DNA of 64,000 nt from Apibacter raozihei (GCF_004014855.1 NZ_CP034930.1:1961716-2025715), one strand, 5' to 3'; shown: positions 40,679 to 50,907, numbered from the stretch's first letter. Numbers and translations: made by a program. The notes: generated from the sequence alone by a model not told the origin.

Positions 40679-40835
40679 AAGAATTATTCAAATAAACGGA
40701 AAAATAATAAAAAAATTTTAATACCTGATACAATATTTTTCTTTTTGTTTGCGTTTAAGGCTACATAATAATCTATATTAGAACATAAAAATTTTTAATT
40801 TCACAATAATATATTATTTTTGCATGTTTAAAATA

Positions 40836-42506
40836 ATGAAAATAAATACAATGAAAATAGGGAAATTCATTTTATTATTAGCAATTGTATCTTCCGTTTC
40901 TCTTACTATGGTAAGTTGTGGAGGCGGTGGAGGAAGGACCAAGCCGGGTGGTGGTACCAAAAATAGTACAAGTCTAACCGGATGGAAAGCTAATGATAGA
41001 AACGGTTGGTTTTTCAGCAACAAAAAGAAGAATGAAAAAGGATGGACAGGAATGGTTTTTGTTGAAGGAGGAACTTTCACTATGGGACTTGTTAAAGATG
41101 ACGTAATGCACGATTGGAATAATACTCCTACCCGTATGCAGGTACGATCCTTTTTTATAGGCGAAACGGAGATTACTAATTATGAATACCGAATGTATGT
41201 TACCTGGTTGAAATATGTATATTCTCCAACCGAGCAGAATTATAAAGATATATACTTTGGTGCGCTTCCCGATACATTGGTCTGGAAAAATAAGTTGTCA
41301 AGAAATGATGTGTATTCGGAAGATTATTTCAGAGCACCTCAGTTTGATAATTATCCTGTTGTAGGAGTTAGCTGGCTACAGGCACAAAGATACTGTGACT
41401 GGCTTACAGACCGTGCAAACGAAAGAGAACTGATGAATAAGGGTATTATTTCTAAAGATTTCTATAATGATGCTTCCAACAACGTCGGATCTAATTCATT
41501 TAATGTAGAAAAATATAAATATAATGACCCAGGTTTAGAAGGAATTATTAATGAAGATAAAGTTGCTAAACAAAACGGTATTACAAGTAAAAATGAACGG
41601 GTAATTGCTGTAAATAAAAGTGCACAGGGTAATTTAGTTCAAAAGTTCAGACTACCTACCGAAGCTGAATGGGAATATGCTGCGCTTGCAGAAGCTGACA
41701 ACCGACAGTACAATTTGGTTGAAGGTAAAGATGTTATGATTAACAAAATGCGTGGTAAAAAAGGAAGAAACAGAGGTCAGTTCCTAGATAATTTCAAATA
41801 CGGACAAGGAGACTATTCCGGTATTGGTGGTTGGGGTAATGATGGAAATGCGATTACTTCAGATGTAAGGGCTTATCCTTCAAATCCTTTCGGAATTTAC
41901 GGAATGTACGGGAATGTAGCTGAGTGGACACAGGATGTATACAGACCTCTTATTGATACAGATTACAATGATTTTAACTATTATAGAGGAAATGTTTATC
42001 AGCAATTTATAAACGAAGAAGGTAGTGCCGGAAGATTTAAAAAGGTAGAAGATGATAATATTCAATACGATACTTTATCTGATGGAAGAAGAATATATAA
42101 AAGTTTATCCGGTAAATTTGAAACGGAGGTTGTTGATGACTCAAGAAATTTCAGAGACGGAGATTTACAATCATCTTTAGAGGCAGGAGATGGAAGAGTA
42201 GATTCAACAGGTTCATATAATTTTTATAACTCTCCTATAAGAAACTGGACAGTAGATAAAAAAGGAAGAGTTGTACTTGAAAAAGACTCTAAAATGAGAA
42301 CATCGCAAATCAGCAATGATTTAAGAGTTATTAAAGGAGGTTCTTGGAATGACACTGCATATTGGTTAGATCCGGGACAAAGAAGATATATGTTGGAAAA
42401 TGAATCAGCTGTATGGGTAGGATTCAGAGTAGCTCAGGATCATAAAGGTAAAGAATCATCTTCATCTAAGACGAAAAGAGGAACCAATAATAAAATTCCT
42501 AAATAA
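40836..42506 (+). CDS. gldJ: Gliding-motility / type IX secretion lipoprotein GldJ
   Basis: GldJ is an outer-membrane lipoprotein needed for gliding and for stability of GldK and the secretion machinery. From the ATG at 40836 the lipobox TMVSC puts the lipidated Cys at residue 28, followed by a run of glycines. The body is a sulfatase-modifying-factor (FGE/SUMF1) fold: FVEGGTFTMG, YPVVGVSWLQAQRYCDW, RLPTEAEWEYAA, GNVAEWTQDVY and VIKGGSWND. The frame opens at 40824, but a TATTTTTG -7 box (40815-40822) sits right before it, so 40836 or 40851 is preferred. It is divergent from porU. Confidence 0.94.
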   Translation: MKINTMKIGKFILLLAIVSSVSLTMVSCGGGGGRTKPGGGTKNSTSLTGWKANDRNGWFFSNKKKNEKGWTGMVFVEGGTFTMGLVKDDVMHDWNNTPTRMQVRSFFIGETEITNYEYRMYVTWLKYVYSPTEQNYKDIYFGALPDTLVWKNKLSRNDVYSEDYFRAPQFDNYPVVGVSWLQAQRYCDWLTDRANERELMNKGIISKDFYNDASNNVGSNSFNVEKYKYNDPGLEGIINEDKVAKQNGITSKNERVIAVNKSAQGNLVQKFRLPTEAEWEYAALAEADNRQYNLVEGKDVMINKMRGKKGRNRGQFLDNFKYGQGDYSGIGGWGNDGNAITSDVRAYPSNPFGIYGMYGNVAEWTQDVYRPLIDTDYNDFNYYRGNVYQQFINEEGSAGRFKKVEDDNIQYDTLSDGRRIYKSLSGKFETEVVDDSRNFRDGDLQSSLEAGDGRVDSTGSYNFYNSPIRNWTVDKKGRVVLEKDSKMRTSQISNDLRVIKGGSWNDTAYWLDPGQRRYMLENESAVWVGFRVAQDHKGKESSSSKTKRGTNNKIPK

Positions 42507-42531
42507 ATAGATTTTAAATAAAATTATAAAT

Positions 42532-42562
42532 AAAAAGGCTATCCTGACAGATAGCCTTTTTT
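42532..42562 (+). terminator. Terminator after gldJ
   Basis: AAAAAGGCTATC pairs with GATAGCCTTTTT across CTGACA, 25 bases past the stop. Confidence 0.88.
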
Positions 42563-42577
42563 AGTAAGGACTCTGAC

Positions 42578-43090
42578 ATGTTCAAATCAGGAGATAAAGT
42601 TAAGGTAGTAGACGAAGAAGGTGTATTTGTTATTAAGCAATTACACAAAGGAACAGCTGTCCTGGAAGATCAGTATGGATTTGAAACGGAATATAGTTTG
42701 AGTAAAATATTGCCTTATATATCAGTAGATGAAACTGTAATAGGTGTTGAAATTCGTTTAGCTAAAAATAAAACGGATAAAGCTAAAAATAAATTAGTCA
42801 ACAGTAAAGAAGAATGTAGAGAAATAGATCTACATATTGGTCATTTAATGGATTCTATAAAAAATGTTCAACCTCATCAAATGCTTCAAAAACAACTAAA
42901 TACTGCAAAATATGAAATTGATAGAGCAAGAAAAGATCAGCTTAAAAAATTAATTCTTATTCATGGAAAGGGAAAAGGAGTTTTAAAAGAAGAAATTTAT
43001 AAAATGCTTAAAACTATGGATAGAATTGAATTTTTTGAAGCAGATATTATGAAGTATCGTTTTGGAGCCGTTGAAATCAGATTTTATTAA
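42578..43090 (+). CDS. Smr-domain protein
   Basis: This 170-residue protein opens with a small beta-rich module (MFKSGDKVKVVDEEGVFVIKQL) like the SH3-type front part of Bacteroidota DUF2027/MutS2-linked proteins. It ends with an Smr domain: EIDLHIGHL at about residue 88 and the LILIHGKGKGVLKEEIYKML core. Stand-alone Smr domains are nicking or RNA-cleaving nucleases; a recent ribosome-rescue role is known for other family members. The start overlaps the gldJ terminator region closely (15 bases). The next gene follows by 17 bases. Confidence 0.85.
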   Translation: MFKSGDKVKVVDEEGVFVIKQLHKGTAVLEDQYGFETEYSLSKILPYISVDETVIGVEIRLAKNKTDKAKNKLVNSKEECREIDLHIGHLMDSIKNVQPHQMLQKQLNTAKYEIDRARKDQLKKLILIHGKGKGVLKEEIYKMLKTMDRIEFFEADIMKYRFGAVEIRFY

Positions 43091-43107
43091 TCAGAATAAT
43101 TATAAAA

Positions 43108-45930
43108 ATGAAAAAGATTTTATTTTTTCTGTTTGTACCGATATTATGCTTTGCACAGAAGGATTATAGTTCAATACAGGCAAGTTTAGATACTATTTCC
43201 AATAGTTTAGGTGTAAATCAGAAAATCATTTTTATTAATAATACAGGTACTATTTTAAATTCAATATACCTTCATGCAGTAGCTAATTCATATTCCGGAA
43301 ATAACACAGTTTTAGGAAAAAGAAAACTGGAAGACAGAAATAAATCACTGTATTTTTCTAAATTTAAGGACAGAGGAAAAATAAACGATTTACAAATAAA
43401 TTTTGCAGAAAAACCAGCCCCTTTTATTCTTCGTGATTTGGAATTTTACGAAATATACCTTTTGGAGCCTTTGTTACCTAATGATTCTGTACAATTAGAT
43501 CTAAAATATACAATTAAAATTCCAAGTGATAAAATATCAGGATATGGATATTCTCCAGAAAATAATTATTTGTTAAAATATTTTTTTCTCCAACCTTTGG
43601 ATTTTGTTAAAGGTAAACCTCTCTTAGAAGCATATACTGACACTGAGTTTAATCCTTACAGAAATACAAAATATGAAGTTTCTATTTTATTTCCTGAGGG
43701 ATTCACTATAAATTCTGACTTAATTAAGACATCAGATAATCACTTAGCTGGAGAAAATAATACGGCTATTACCCTATTCATTTCCAAAATACCTCCGGTT
43801 TCATTCAACTTTGAGATTAAGGGGAAAAAAACTGAAGTTGTTCTGGGGTATAAAGTAGAGGAAAAATTATATTCAATATATAAAAAGAATATAGAAAGAG
43901 AACTTAATTTTTTAAATGATAATCTGGGACAATTACCTTCAAAAATATTCATATCTTCAAAAGTTAAAAAAAATCAAAATTTTATAGGAATCGATGATGT
44001 TGATTTATTTGGAATAAAAGAATGGGCTTTGTTTTCGGATGAAATTAAAAGTGATTTAAAATTGTTTCAGCAAATAGCTTACGAAGTAATAAATTCTAAA
44101 ATAAATGTAGATAAAAATTTAAATCATTGGATACCTAATGGGCTACTTACCTATTATCAACTTCAATATTTAAAAACATATTATAATGACACTAAATTAT
44201 TAGGAGATTTACCTGATAAGTTTAAAATATTTAGCATAAAACCATTAAAATATTTTTTTATTTCTAAAGTACCATTAACTGACAGGTATAAGTTAGGTTA
44301 TCGATACATAGCTACTCAAAATTATGATCAGCCTATCAATGAAAAATACCTTGAACTTAGTAACATAAATCAGTTTATCATTAGTGGTTTTAAGACAGGG
44401 CTAAGTTTTAATTTTTTATCTGAGTATTTAAATGATGATAATTTTCAAAGTTCAGTAAGACAATTAATAGATGAAAAAATCGGACAAAAGTGGCAACCTG
44501 AAGATTTAAGGAATACGTTAGAAAAGAATTCAGGAGTAGATTTAAACTGGTTTTTTCAAAATTATATTAATACAAATGACAGGATAAATTTCAAAATCTT
44601 AAAATTTCATTCCAAGAATGAAGATAGTATTGATATAAAAATTAAAAATAAAACAGCATTGCCTGTGCCTATTTTAATTAGTGGAGAAAAAAAAGGAGAA
44701 GTTGTGAATCAGAAATGGATTTTTTCTACCCAAAAAGATTCATTATATACTTTTCCTAAAGGAAATTACAATCAGTTATCTATAAACAGGAACTATTTAT
44801 TCCCCGAAATTAATGACAATGATAATATTTTGAATACGGAAGGAGTTTTCAAAAACCGAAAACGGATACAAATGAAATTCTATGCTGATGTTGATAACCC
44901 AAATTATAATCAAATATTTTACGAGCCGAAACTTAAATGGAATGATTATGATAAATTTATAATTGGGTTACGTTTTTACAATCGCTCTCCTTTTTCCAGA
45001 CCTTTTGAGTATTCAATTGCTCCTACCTATTCAACAGGAACCAATAGCTTAACAGGGAGCGCTGTATTTAATTATAATTATGACATGGAAAAAGGTTTGT
45101 TCCGTAGAATTGCACTAAGTTCGGGATATAATTATTATCATTACGATAAAAATTTATCATATAAAAAATATTCTGCAGGTTTAGGACTGATATTTAAAAA
45201 AAGGCCCCGTTCTGAAATTAATCAGGTAATAGGTTTATCTTTTAATAGTGTTGATAGAGAAAGAAATCCCAATAAATTTACAAATTCTAACGATTATTCA
45301 CAATATAATTTACTAGATATTTCGTATACTTATTCAGATAAAAAAGTAATAAATGAATGGTCTGGTAAATTAGATTTTCAACATTCGAATTTATTTAATA
45401 AAGTTAGTTCAGAGATTTATTACCGTCATGAATATGCACCCAATAAAAAAATAACTCTAAGATTTTTCGGAGGATATTTTTTAAATAACAAATCCAATTC
45501 AACTTATTTTGATTTTGGTATTGACCATATAACAGATTATAGTTTTAATTATGTAGACTATTTGGGAAGGTCAGCTACCAGTGGTTTGCTATATCAGCAA
45601 TATATTATGGCTGAAGGAGGATTTAAATCAATGGTCGATAAATCTGCCAGTAAATGGATAACAGCTATAAACGGTGAAATACATCTATGGAAACCTTTTG
45701 ATTTATATGCTGATGTAGGTGTATATCAAGGGATGGGAAAATCCAATCGTTTTGTATATGATACAGGTGTTAAATTAAAAATTATACCTGATTTTCTTGA
45801 GTTATATTTCCCAATACAATCAACATTAGGATTTGAACCTGGTAAAGATAAATATTTATCTCATATCAGATTTACATTTAACCTTAACTTACAGGCAGCT
45901 ATCAGCCATTTTAGAAGAGGTTGGTATTAA
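43108..45930 (+). CDS. Outer-membrane barrel protein with inactive M1-peptidase-like front half
   Basis: The 940-residue protein has a signal peptide (cleavage near FAQ, residue 17), an M1 aminopeptidase-like region to about residue 500 and a C-terminal region of about 350 residues whose strands (NRSPFSRPFEYSIAPTYS and later) and final aromatic (RRGWY) look like a surface-membrane barrel. The zinc site of M1 enzymes is lost: HExxH reads YEVIN (325-329) and the NEG of the third ligand reads PNG (343-345). It is therefore probably a non-catalytic scaffold, receptor or assembly protein. It follows the Smr gene by 17 bases and shares TTAA with the convergent desulfurase stop. Confidence 0.75.
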   Translation: MKKILFFLFVPILCFAQKDYSSIQASLDTISNSLGVNQKIIFINNTGTILNSIYLHAVANSYSGNNTVLGKRKLEDRNKSLYFSKFKDRGKINDLQINFAEKPAPFILRDLEFYEIYLLEPLLPNDSVQLDLKYTIKIPSDKISGYGYSPENNYLLKYFFLQPLDFVKGKPLLEAYTDTEFNPYRNTKYEVSILFPEGFTINSDLIKTSDNHLAGENNTAITLFISKIPPVSFNFEIKGKKTEVVLGYKVEEKLYSIYKKNIERELNFLNDNLGQLPSKIFISSKVKKNQNFIGIDDVDLFGIKEWALFSDEIKSDLKLFQQIAYEVINSKINVDKNLNHWIPNGLLTYYQLQYLKTYYNDTKLLGDLPDKFKIFSIKPLKYFFISKVPLTDRYKLGYRYIATQNYDQPINEKYLELSNINQFIISGFKTGLSFNFLSEYLNDDNFQSSVRQLIDEKIGQKWQPEDLRNTLEKNSGVDLNWFFQNYINTNDRINFKILKFHSKNEDSIDIKIKNKTALPVPILISGEKKGEVVNQKWIFSTQKDSLYTFPKGNYNQLSINRNYLFPEINDNDNILNTEGVFKNRKRIQMKFYADVDNPNYNQIFYEPKLKWNDYDKFIIGLRFYNRSPFSRPFEYSIAPTYSTGTNSLTGSAVFNYNYDMEKGLFRRIALSSGYNYYHYDKNLSYKKYSAGLGLIFKKRPRSEINQVIGLSFNSVDRERNPNKFTNSNDYSQYNLLDISYTYSDKKVINEWSGKLDFQHSNLFNKVSSEIYYRHEYAPNKKITLRFFGGYFLNNKSNSTYFDFGIDHITDYSFNYVDYLGRSATSGLLYQQYIMAEGGFKSMVDKSASKWITAINGEIHLWKPFDLYADVGVYQGMGKSNRFVYDTGVKLKIIPDFLELYFPIQSTLGFEPGKDKYLSHIRFTFNLNLQAAISHFRRGWY

Positions 45931-47087
45931 GAAGTAACCGTTGATTTTTCGTATATATCTACTAAAACAGCTATTAATTCATCAATTTCTTCTTTCGTGT
46001 TGTAATGACTAAAAGAAATTCTTAATGTGGTTGTATCCTTTAAGTCTTCCAAAGAATATAACTGAAGCATAGTATTGGACGGTTTGGCTGCTCCTGAGGC
46101 ACAGGCACTGCCTTGAGAGACCGCTATACCTTTCATGTCAAGTTGAAATCCGACCATAGTATTCGGAAATGGTAATAAAACACTAATTAAAGTATATATG
46201 CTTTTGTCCATGACATTGCTGTAACCGTTGAATTTAACACCGGGTATTTTTTTTGATAGGGACTCCAGAGTATATACTTTTAGATCTTCAATAATTTTTC
46301 TTCTCTCATTAAGTTCATTAAGTGCTAGTTCTAAAGATTTTCCAAGACCGATAATACCATAGATATTCTCTGTTCCTGCACGCATATTTCTTTCCTGAGC
46401 ACCACCTGTAGTTATTCCCTTTAAATGAGAGGCTTTTCTTATAAAAGCAAAACCAGCACCTTTAGGACCGTGAAATTTATGCGCACTGCAAGAGGCAAAA
46501 TCGATAGGTATTTCAGAAAAATTTAACGGATAATGTCCAACAGTTTGTACAGTATCAGAATGAAATAAAGCATTGTTATTTTTGCATAAAACAGCTACTT
46601 CTTTTAAGTCAATTAAATTACCTACTTCATTATTTGCATGCATTATGGAGACTAAAGTCGGTACAGAGTCTTGTAAAAGTTCTTCCAAAAAGTCTAAATC
46701 TAAATCACCTTGAGCATTTTTTACAGGAATAAATAGTATTTCCAGTTCCGGGTGTTTTTCTTTAATATCACGTACTGTTTCTGTAACACACTTGTGTTCT
46801 AGAGGAGAAGTTATGATTCTTTTAATACCCAAATTTTCAACACTTGAACGTATAATAAGATTATTGGATTCTGTTCCGCAGGATGTAAAAATAATTTCAC
46901 CTGAAGATACTCCTAAACTTCTGGCTATAAATTTTCGTACTGATTCAATTTTGGATTTACCTTCCTGCCCAAAGCTGTGAATGGATGATGGGTTTCCAAA
47001 ATCATCTTTGAGAGATTCTGTCATAGCATCAATTACACGATGATCTATAATAGTTGAGGCGGCACTATCCAAATATATCTTTTTCAT
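45927..47087 (-). CDS. Cysteine desulfurase (IscS/NifS family)
   Basis: The PLP enzyme removes sulfur from cysteine as a persulfide for Fe-S clusters or tRNA thiolation. The 386-residue chain has DSAASTIIDHRVIDAM at the start, the PLP lysine K204 in CSAHKFHGPKG, and the persulfide cysteine C329 in QGSACASGAAKPSN, the loop form of NifS/IscS. Standalone status fits Flavobacteriia, which often have several desulfurases. Its stop overlaps the convergent barrel gene by four bases. The exact branch (IscS or NifS-like) is not resolved. Confidence 0.93.
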   Translation of the reverse strand: MKKIYLDSAASTIIDHRVIDAMTESLKDDFGNPSSIHSFGQEGKSKIESVRKFIARSLGVSSGEIIFTSCGTESNNLIIRSSVENLGIKRIITSPLEHKCVTETVRDIKEKHPELEILFIPVKNAQGDLDLDFLEELLQDSVPTLVSIMHANNEVGNLIDLKEVAVLCKNNNALFHSDTVQTVGHYPLNFSEIPIDFASCSAHKFHGPKGAGFAFIRKASHLKGITTGGAQERNMRAGTENIYGIIGLGKSLELALNELNERRKIIEDLKVYTLESLSKKIPGVKFNGYSNVMDKSIYTLISVLLPFPNTMVGFQLDMKGIAVSQGSACASGAAKPSNTMLQLYSLEDLKDTTTLRISFSHYNTKEEIDELIAVLVDIYEKSTVTS

Positions 47088-47101
47088 CTGATTAAGTCTT
47101 A

Positions 47102-47557
47102 TTACTGTTTTAAAATAAGCAACTCAGTGCTTAGTGTTTTATTAATTTCTATGACCATATAAGGAAGGGCAATGGCCATAGTACTTATAGTAGGTCCATT
47201 AAAACTTTTAGAATGCAAAGTTACTACAATTTTACCCTCTTTAGGTTCTACTTTTTCAAGTTGAAAATCTAGTCCTCCGCTATTCTGCTTACCGAAGGTG
47301 ATAAAAATATAACTTTTATCAGGATTAAATTCAGGATATTCAATAGGGTATTGATTTTGTTTTAATCGCGTAAATAGAGCGTCATATTTGCTTTTATCAC
47401 TGATTACAGTTTCTGAATATTCAGAAATATCTCCATAATCTCCGGAATCAATTATTGTGTATTCAAATTTAGGTTCCGAGTTCATATTATTGGATTTACA
47501 GTTACTTACAAAAATAACGGTAAAAAAAGTTAAAAATAAAAAAACTACCTTTTTCAT
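47102..47557 (-). CDS. Small lipoprotein, PrcB-like
   Basis: The ATG at 47557 begins a lipoprotein signal peptide with lipobox VSNC; the open frame extends to 47671 but that part runs through a TATCTTTG -7 box (47584-47577). The 151-residue product looks like the PrcB C-terminal domain fold (YEYTIIDSGDYGD-type start, SYIFITFGKQNSGG and VTLHSKSFNGPTISTMAIALPYMVIEI). PrcB in other bacteria belongs to a protease complex. The function here is unknown. It ends 14 bases before the start of the desulfurase gene. Confidence 0.7.
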   Translation of the reverse strand: MKKVVFLFLTFFTVIFVSNCKSNNMNSEPKFEYTIIDSGDYGDISEYSETVISDKSKYDALFTRLKQNQYPIEYPEFNPDKSYIFITFGKQNSGGLDFQLEKVEPKEGKIVVTLHSKSFNGPTISTMAIALPYMVIEINKTLSTELLILKQ

Positions 47558-47671
47558 TGTAAAGATTTCCACATCACAAAGATAAAAAATATCTTTAAAT
47601 GAATGTGGAAATCTAAATAATGGTATAACTGTTTTAAAAATGTAACTTTTATTAAAAGTCTTTATAATCAA

Positions 47672-48259
47672 TTAAAAAGTAAATGATTGATTTAATTTAT
47701 TTTTAATTATAAGCTTATAAAAGCGTTTATCTGCAGGATCTTTTTTATTGACAGCTCTGACAATCTCTATTTTTTGTTCTTGCGGGTCAATATAATCAGA
47801 AACTTTTATAGGTTTTAAATCTTCAATGATTGCAGGATCATTAATCCATGCCTGTAATTCTTTTGGAGCAATTAGAAGAGTCATAGCCCATCCTTTATCT
47901 GTTGTCTGTACATCCTTAATTTCTAATATTTCGTAACTACCAACAAAAAACATACTGGATGTCTTTTCATCATGTAGACGTTTTCCTGCTTTGGTAAGGT
48001 AGTAAATAGTATCATTTTTTTCCATAATACCCATTTTGATTAAAGCATCAAACATTTTTTTATTTTTCTTGATGCTAAAAATACTGTCTTTCACAGAAGC
48101 GGGAAATTTTTTAAAAATATCACTACTTACAAATGCCTTTTTTTGGAGTTCATCTTTTAATATAATAGTAAGATCTTTTTTATCAGGAGCTTTTGAGCAG
48201 CTGGATAAAGTTAGAACAGACAGAATAATAGTAAATATAAGTATGGTTAATTTTTTCAT
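47672..48259 (-). CDS. Unknown lipoprotein
   Basis: A 195-residue protein with a lipoprotein signal peptide (lipobox LSSC, Cys at 21) and a globular domain without a family recognised here. It shows a helical start (LTIILKDELQKKAFVSSDIFKKF), a winged-helix-like central piece (MFDALIKMGIMEKNDTIYYLTKAGKRL) and a beta-rich end. It starts only 5 bases after the DctA-type carrier gene ends on the same strand, so they are co-transcribed. Confidence 0.7.
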   Translation of the reverse strand: MKKLTILIFTIILSVLTLSSCSKAPDKKDLTIILKDELQKKAFVSSDIFKKFPASVKDSIFSIKKNKKMFDALIKMGIMEKNDTIYYLTKAGKRLHDEKTSSMFFVGSYEILEIKDVQTTDKGWAMTLLIAPKELQAWINDPAIIEDLKPIKVSDYIDPQEQKIEIVRAVNKKDPADKRFYKLIIKNKLNQSFTF

Positions 48260-48264
48260 TTTTT

Positions 48265-49593
48265 TTAATTTAAATTTTCAGTAATTATTTTACCGTCTAA
48301 GACATCATGAGCCCGTTCCAGATCAATTTCTTTTTCCCACTTGGCAACTACAATAGTGGCAGCGGAGTTTCCAATTAGATTAGTGATAGCTCTGGCTTCA
48401 CTCATAAATCGGTCAATTCCAAAAATAAGAGCAACAGCCTCAACAGGAACATGGCCTACTACCGGAAGGGTTGCAGCTAATGTAATAAAGCCTCCTCCGG
48501 TAACAGCAGCAGCACCTTTAGATGTTAACAACAGGACAAGTAACAAGGTAATTTCCTGTTCTATGCCTAAATGCATATCCAGAGCCTGAGAAATAAATAC
48601 AGCTGCCATAGTCAAATAAATACAGGTTCCATCAAGATTAAAAGAATATCCGGTAGGGATTACTAAGCCAACAACTGATTTGGAACATCCCATATTTTCA
48701 AGCTTTTTCATAACCCCGGGCAGGGCAGATTCAGAAGAAGAAGTACCTAATACTATTAATAATTCTTCTTTGATATATTTTAAAAGTTTAAATATGCTGA
48801 ATTTATTATAATATAAGACTCCGCCGATAACTAAAAATATAAAAATTATACAGGTTGCATAAAAGCTGACCATTAGCATGCCGAGATTCACCAGAGAACT
48901 TAATCCATATCTGCCAATAGTATATCCCATAGCTCCCATGGCACCTAAAGGAGCTAAATACATTATGATTTTAATAATAGTAAATAATCCATCAAGAAAA
49001 GACTGCATAACATTCAAAACGGGCTGAGATGCCTTAGGACCAATTTTAGTAAGGGCAATTCCAAATAATACAGCAAATACCAAAACCTGTAACAGATTAT
49101 TGGAGGCTATGGAAGCGATAACATTTTCCGGTATCATGTCGAGCAAAAAATTAATGGTACTATTATCTTCACTTTTACTTTGCTCAATGTATTTACCAAC
49201 GGAAGAAGAGTCAAGTGAGGCAGCATTTACATGCATTCCGTCTCCGGGCTTAAGAATGTTTACAAAAACAAGACCTATAATTAGGGCTATAGTGGTTAAT
49301 ACTTCAAAGTAAATAATAGCAGTAGCACCAACTTTGCCCACTTTCTTGATATCTTCCATTCCTGCAATACCTAAAACTATAGTACAGAAAATTAAAGGAC
49401 CGACTACCATTTTAATTAGTTTGATAAATCCTTGTGCTAAAGGATTTAATTTTTCAGCAAGTCCAGGTATATGGGCATTTACATCGTTAATAGGATCAAT
49501 CTGAACAGTATAGCTGGGATAATAATACCCTAATACTATACCAATGATAATAGCAACGATTACCTGGACATAGAGGCTTTTAAATATTTTCAT
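48265..49593 (-). CDS. Dicarboxylate/amino acid:cation symporter (DAACS, DctA/GltP-type)
   Basis: The 442-residue carrier has the DAACS signature regions: the [18 protein letters not shown] block, the serine-rich hairpin [12 protein letters not shown] and the [18 protein letters not shown] stretch, plus the [20 protein letters not shown] motif. These proteins import C4-dicarboxylates, glutamate or aspartate with protons or sodium. About eight membrane helices and two re-entrant hairpins are expected. The 3' end is 5 bases before the lipoprotein gene. The substrate is not settled by sequence; DctA-like fits best. Confidence 0.88.
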   Translation of the reverse strand: MKIFKSLYVQVIVAIIIGIVLGYYYPSYTVQIDPINDVNAHIPGLAEKLNPLAQGFIKLIKMVVGPLIFCTIVLGIAGMEDIKKVGKVGATAIIYFEVLTTIALIIGLVFVNILKPGDGMHVNAASLDSSSVGKYIEQSKSEDNSTINFLLDMIPENVIASIASNNLLQVLVFAVLFGIALTKIGPKASQPVLNVMQSFLDGLFTIIKIIMYLAPLGAMGAMGYTIGRYGLSSLVNLGMLMVSFYATCIIFIFLVIGGVLYYNKFSIFKLLKYIKEELLIVLGTSSSESALPGVMKKLENMGCSKSVVGLVIPTGYSFNLDGTCIYLTMAAVFISQALDMHLGIEQEITLLLVLLLTSKGAAAVTGGGFITLAATLPVVGHVPVEAVALIFGIDRFMSEARAITNLIGNSAATIVVAKWEKEIDLERAHDVLDGKIITENLN

Positions 49594-49900
49594 TCCTGTG
49601 TTATTTTATTTCGTTGGAATGTATAAATTTTTAGGATACTTTAATTAAAATTTATTACATTTTAATTAAAAAAAACTTCATTGTTTTTTAAATTATTGAT
49701 TTATAGTTTATTATTTATAGCTATGATTAGGCTATGAAAGAATATTTTTTGTTATTAGCTATAAAAATGCAATCAATTTTCAACCATATTACCATTAAAA
49801 TAAGTAAGCTAAAGTAGAATAAAGGTCAAAAATGAAAAAAATAATGTAAATTTATAAGTTGATAAAATCATTTAATAATTTTGATTATAAATAATTAACC
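49594..49900. other. Gene-free region between dctA-like and rnz
   Basis: About 300 AT-rich bases between divergent genes. Two copies of TTTAATTAAA are seen near 49640 and 49660, and a TAATTTTG box (49876-49883) lies 17 bases before the rnz ATG. No gene is supported. Confidence 0.4.
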
Positions 49901-50833
49901 ATGAAACTTACTATATTGGGATTTAATTCAGCAATTCCGACTGTTCGTTCGCATCCCACATCGCAATTATTAGTTACCCGTAACCGACATTTTTTAATTG
50001 ATTGTGGAGAAGGAACTCAGGTCCAGTTAAGGAAAGCTCAAGCTAAGTTTTCAAAAATAGACCATATTTTCATATCCCATCTTCATGGAGATCATGTATT
50101 TGGACTCATAGGACTTATTTCATCTTTTAATTTACTTGGAAGAAAAAAAGCGATGAATATTTATGGTCCTAAAGGAATTAAAGAATTAATTGAAACGCAG
50201 TTAAGATTAACCGAAAGCCATAAGAGCTATTCTTTAAATTTTATAGAATTAACTTCAACACAAAGTGAATTGATATATGAGGATGAGAAGGTCATGATTT
50301 ATACCATACCTTTATATCACAGAATTTATACTAATGGATTCTTATTCAAAGAAAAAACTCGTTTGAGAAGACTTAACATGGAAGTTATAGAACAGTATCC
50401 GGAAATTCAAATTTGTGATTATCAAAACCTGAAGATGGGTAAAGATTTTGTTTCTGAAGAAGGAAAAGTAATTAAAAACGAAAATTTGACATTACCTCCA
50501 AAGCATTCGTACAGTTATGCTTATTGTTCAGATACTATGTTTAATATGAACGTTGTTCCAATAATTGAAGGAACAGATGTTCTGTATCATGAATCTACTT
50601 TTTTAGGAGATTTGGAAGATTTAGCATATAAAACTGGTCATAGCACCTCTTTACAGGCGGCGACAATAGCTAAAAATGCTCATGTTAAAAATTTGATTTT
50701 AGGTCATTTCTCAAACAGGTATACTGAACTTTCCGTTTTTAGAGATGAAGCTTGCTCTGTTTTTCCAAATACATGGTTGCCTGAAGAACTGAAAACATTT
50801 GATTTTAAAGATATATGTAACATATTAGAATAA
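49901..50833 (+). CDS. rnz: Ribonuclease Z
   Basis: RNase Z trims the 3' end of tRNA precursors. The metallo-beta-lactamase fold is intact: ILGFNSAIPT start, LIDCGEGTQVQLR, the zinc motif ISHLHGDHVFGLIGL, the YSYAYCSDT strand, the HESTF motif and LILGHFSNRY at the end. The length of 310 is that of bacterial tRNase Z. It is a single gene with a terminator after it. Confidence 0.96.
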   Translation: MKLTILGFNSAIPTVRSHPTSQLLVTRNRHFLIDCGEGTQVQLRKAQAKFSKIDHIFISHLHGDHVFGLIGLISSFNLLGRKKAMNIYGPKGIKELIETQLRLTESHKSYSLNFIELTSTQSELIYEDEKVMIYTIPLYHRIYTNGFLFKEKTRLRRLNMEVIEQYPEIQICDYQNLKMGKDFVSEEGKVIKNENLTLPPKHSYSYAYCSDTMFNMNVVPIIEGTDVLYHESTFLGDLEDLAYKTGHSTSLQAATIAKNAHVKNLILGHFSNRYTELSVFRDEACSVFPNTWLPEELKTFDFKDICNILE

Positions 50834-50866
50834 TGCAAAAAAGTTTATTGTAGATAGTATATAAAT

Positions 50867-50907
50867 AAAAATTCAGGAATATAAATTTTATATCTCCCTG
50901 AATTTTT
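50867..50907. terminator. Bidirectional terminator between rnz and the DUF4349 gene
   Basis: AAAAATTCAGG pairs with CCTGAATTTTT around a 19-base AT-rich loop. Both arms have A/T tracts, and the two flanking genes converge on it. Confidence 0.75.

Noticed and set aside
40814..41080. Antisense frame opposite the start of gldJ with proline-rich sequence
   Set aside because: The proline run is simply the reverse complement of the glycine-rich linker codons of GldJ.
49640..49670. Two TTTAATTAAA palindromes as an operator
   Set aside because: Such AT-only palindromes are common by chance at this base composition.
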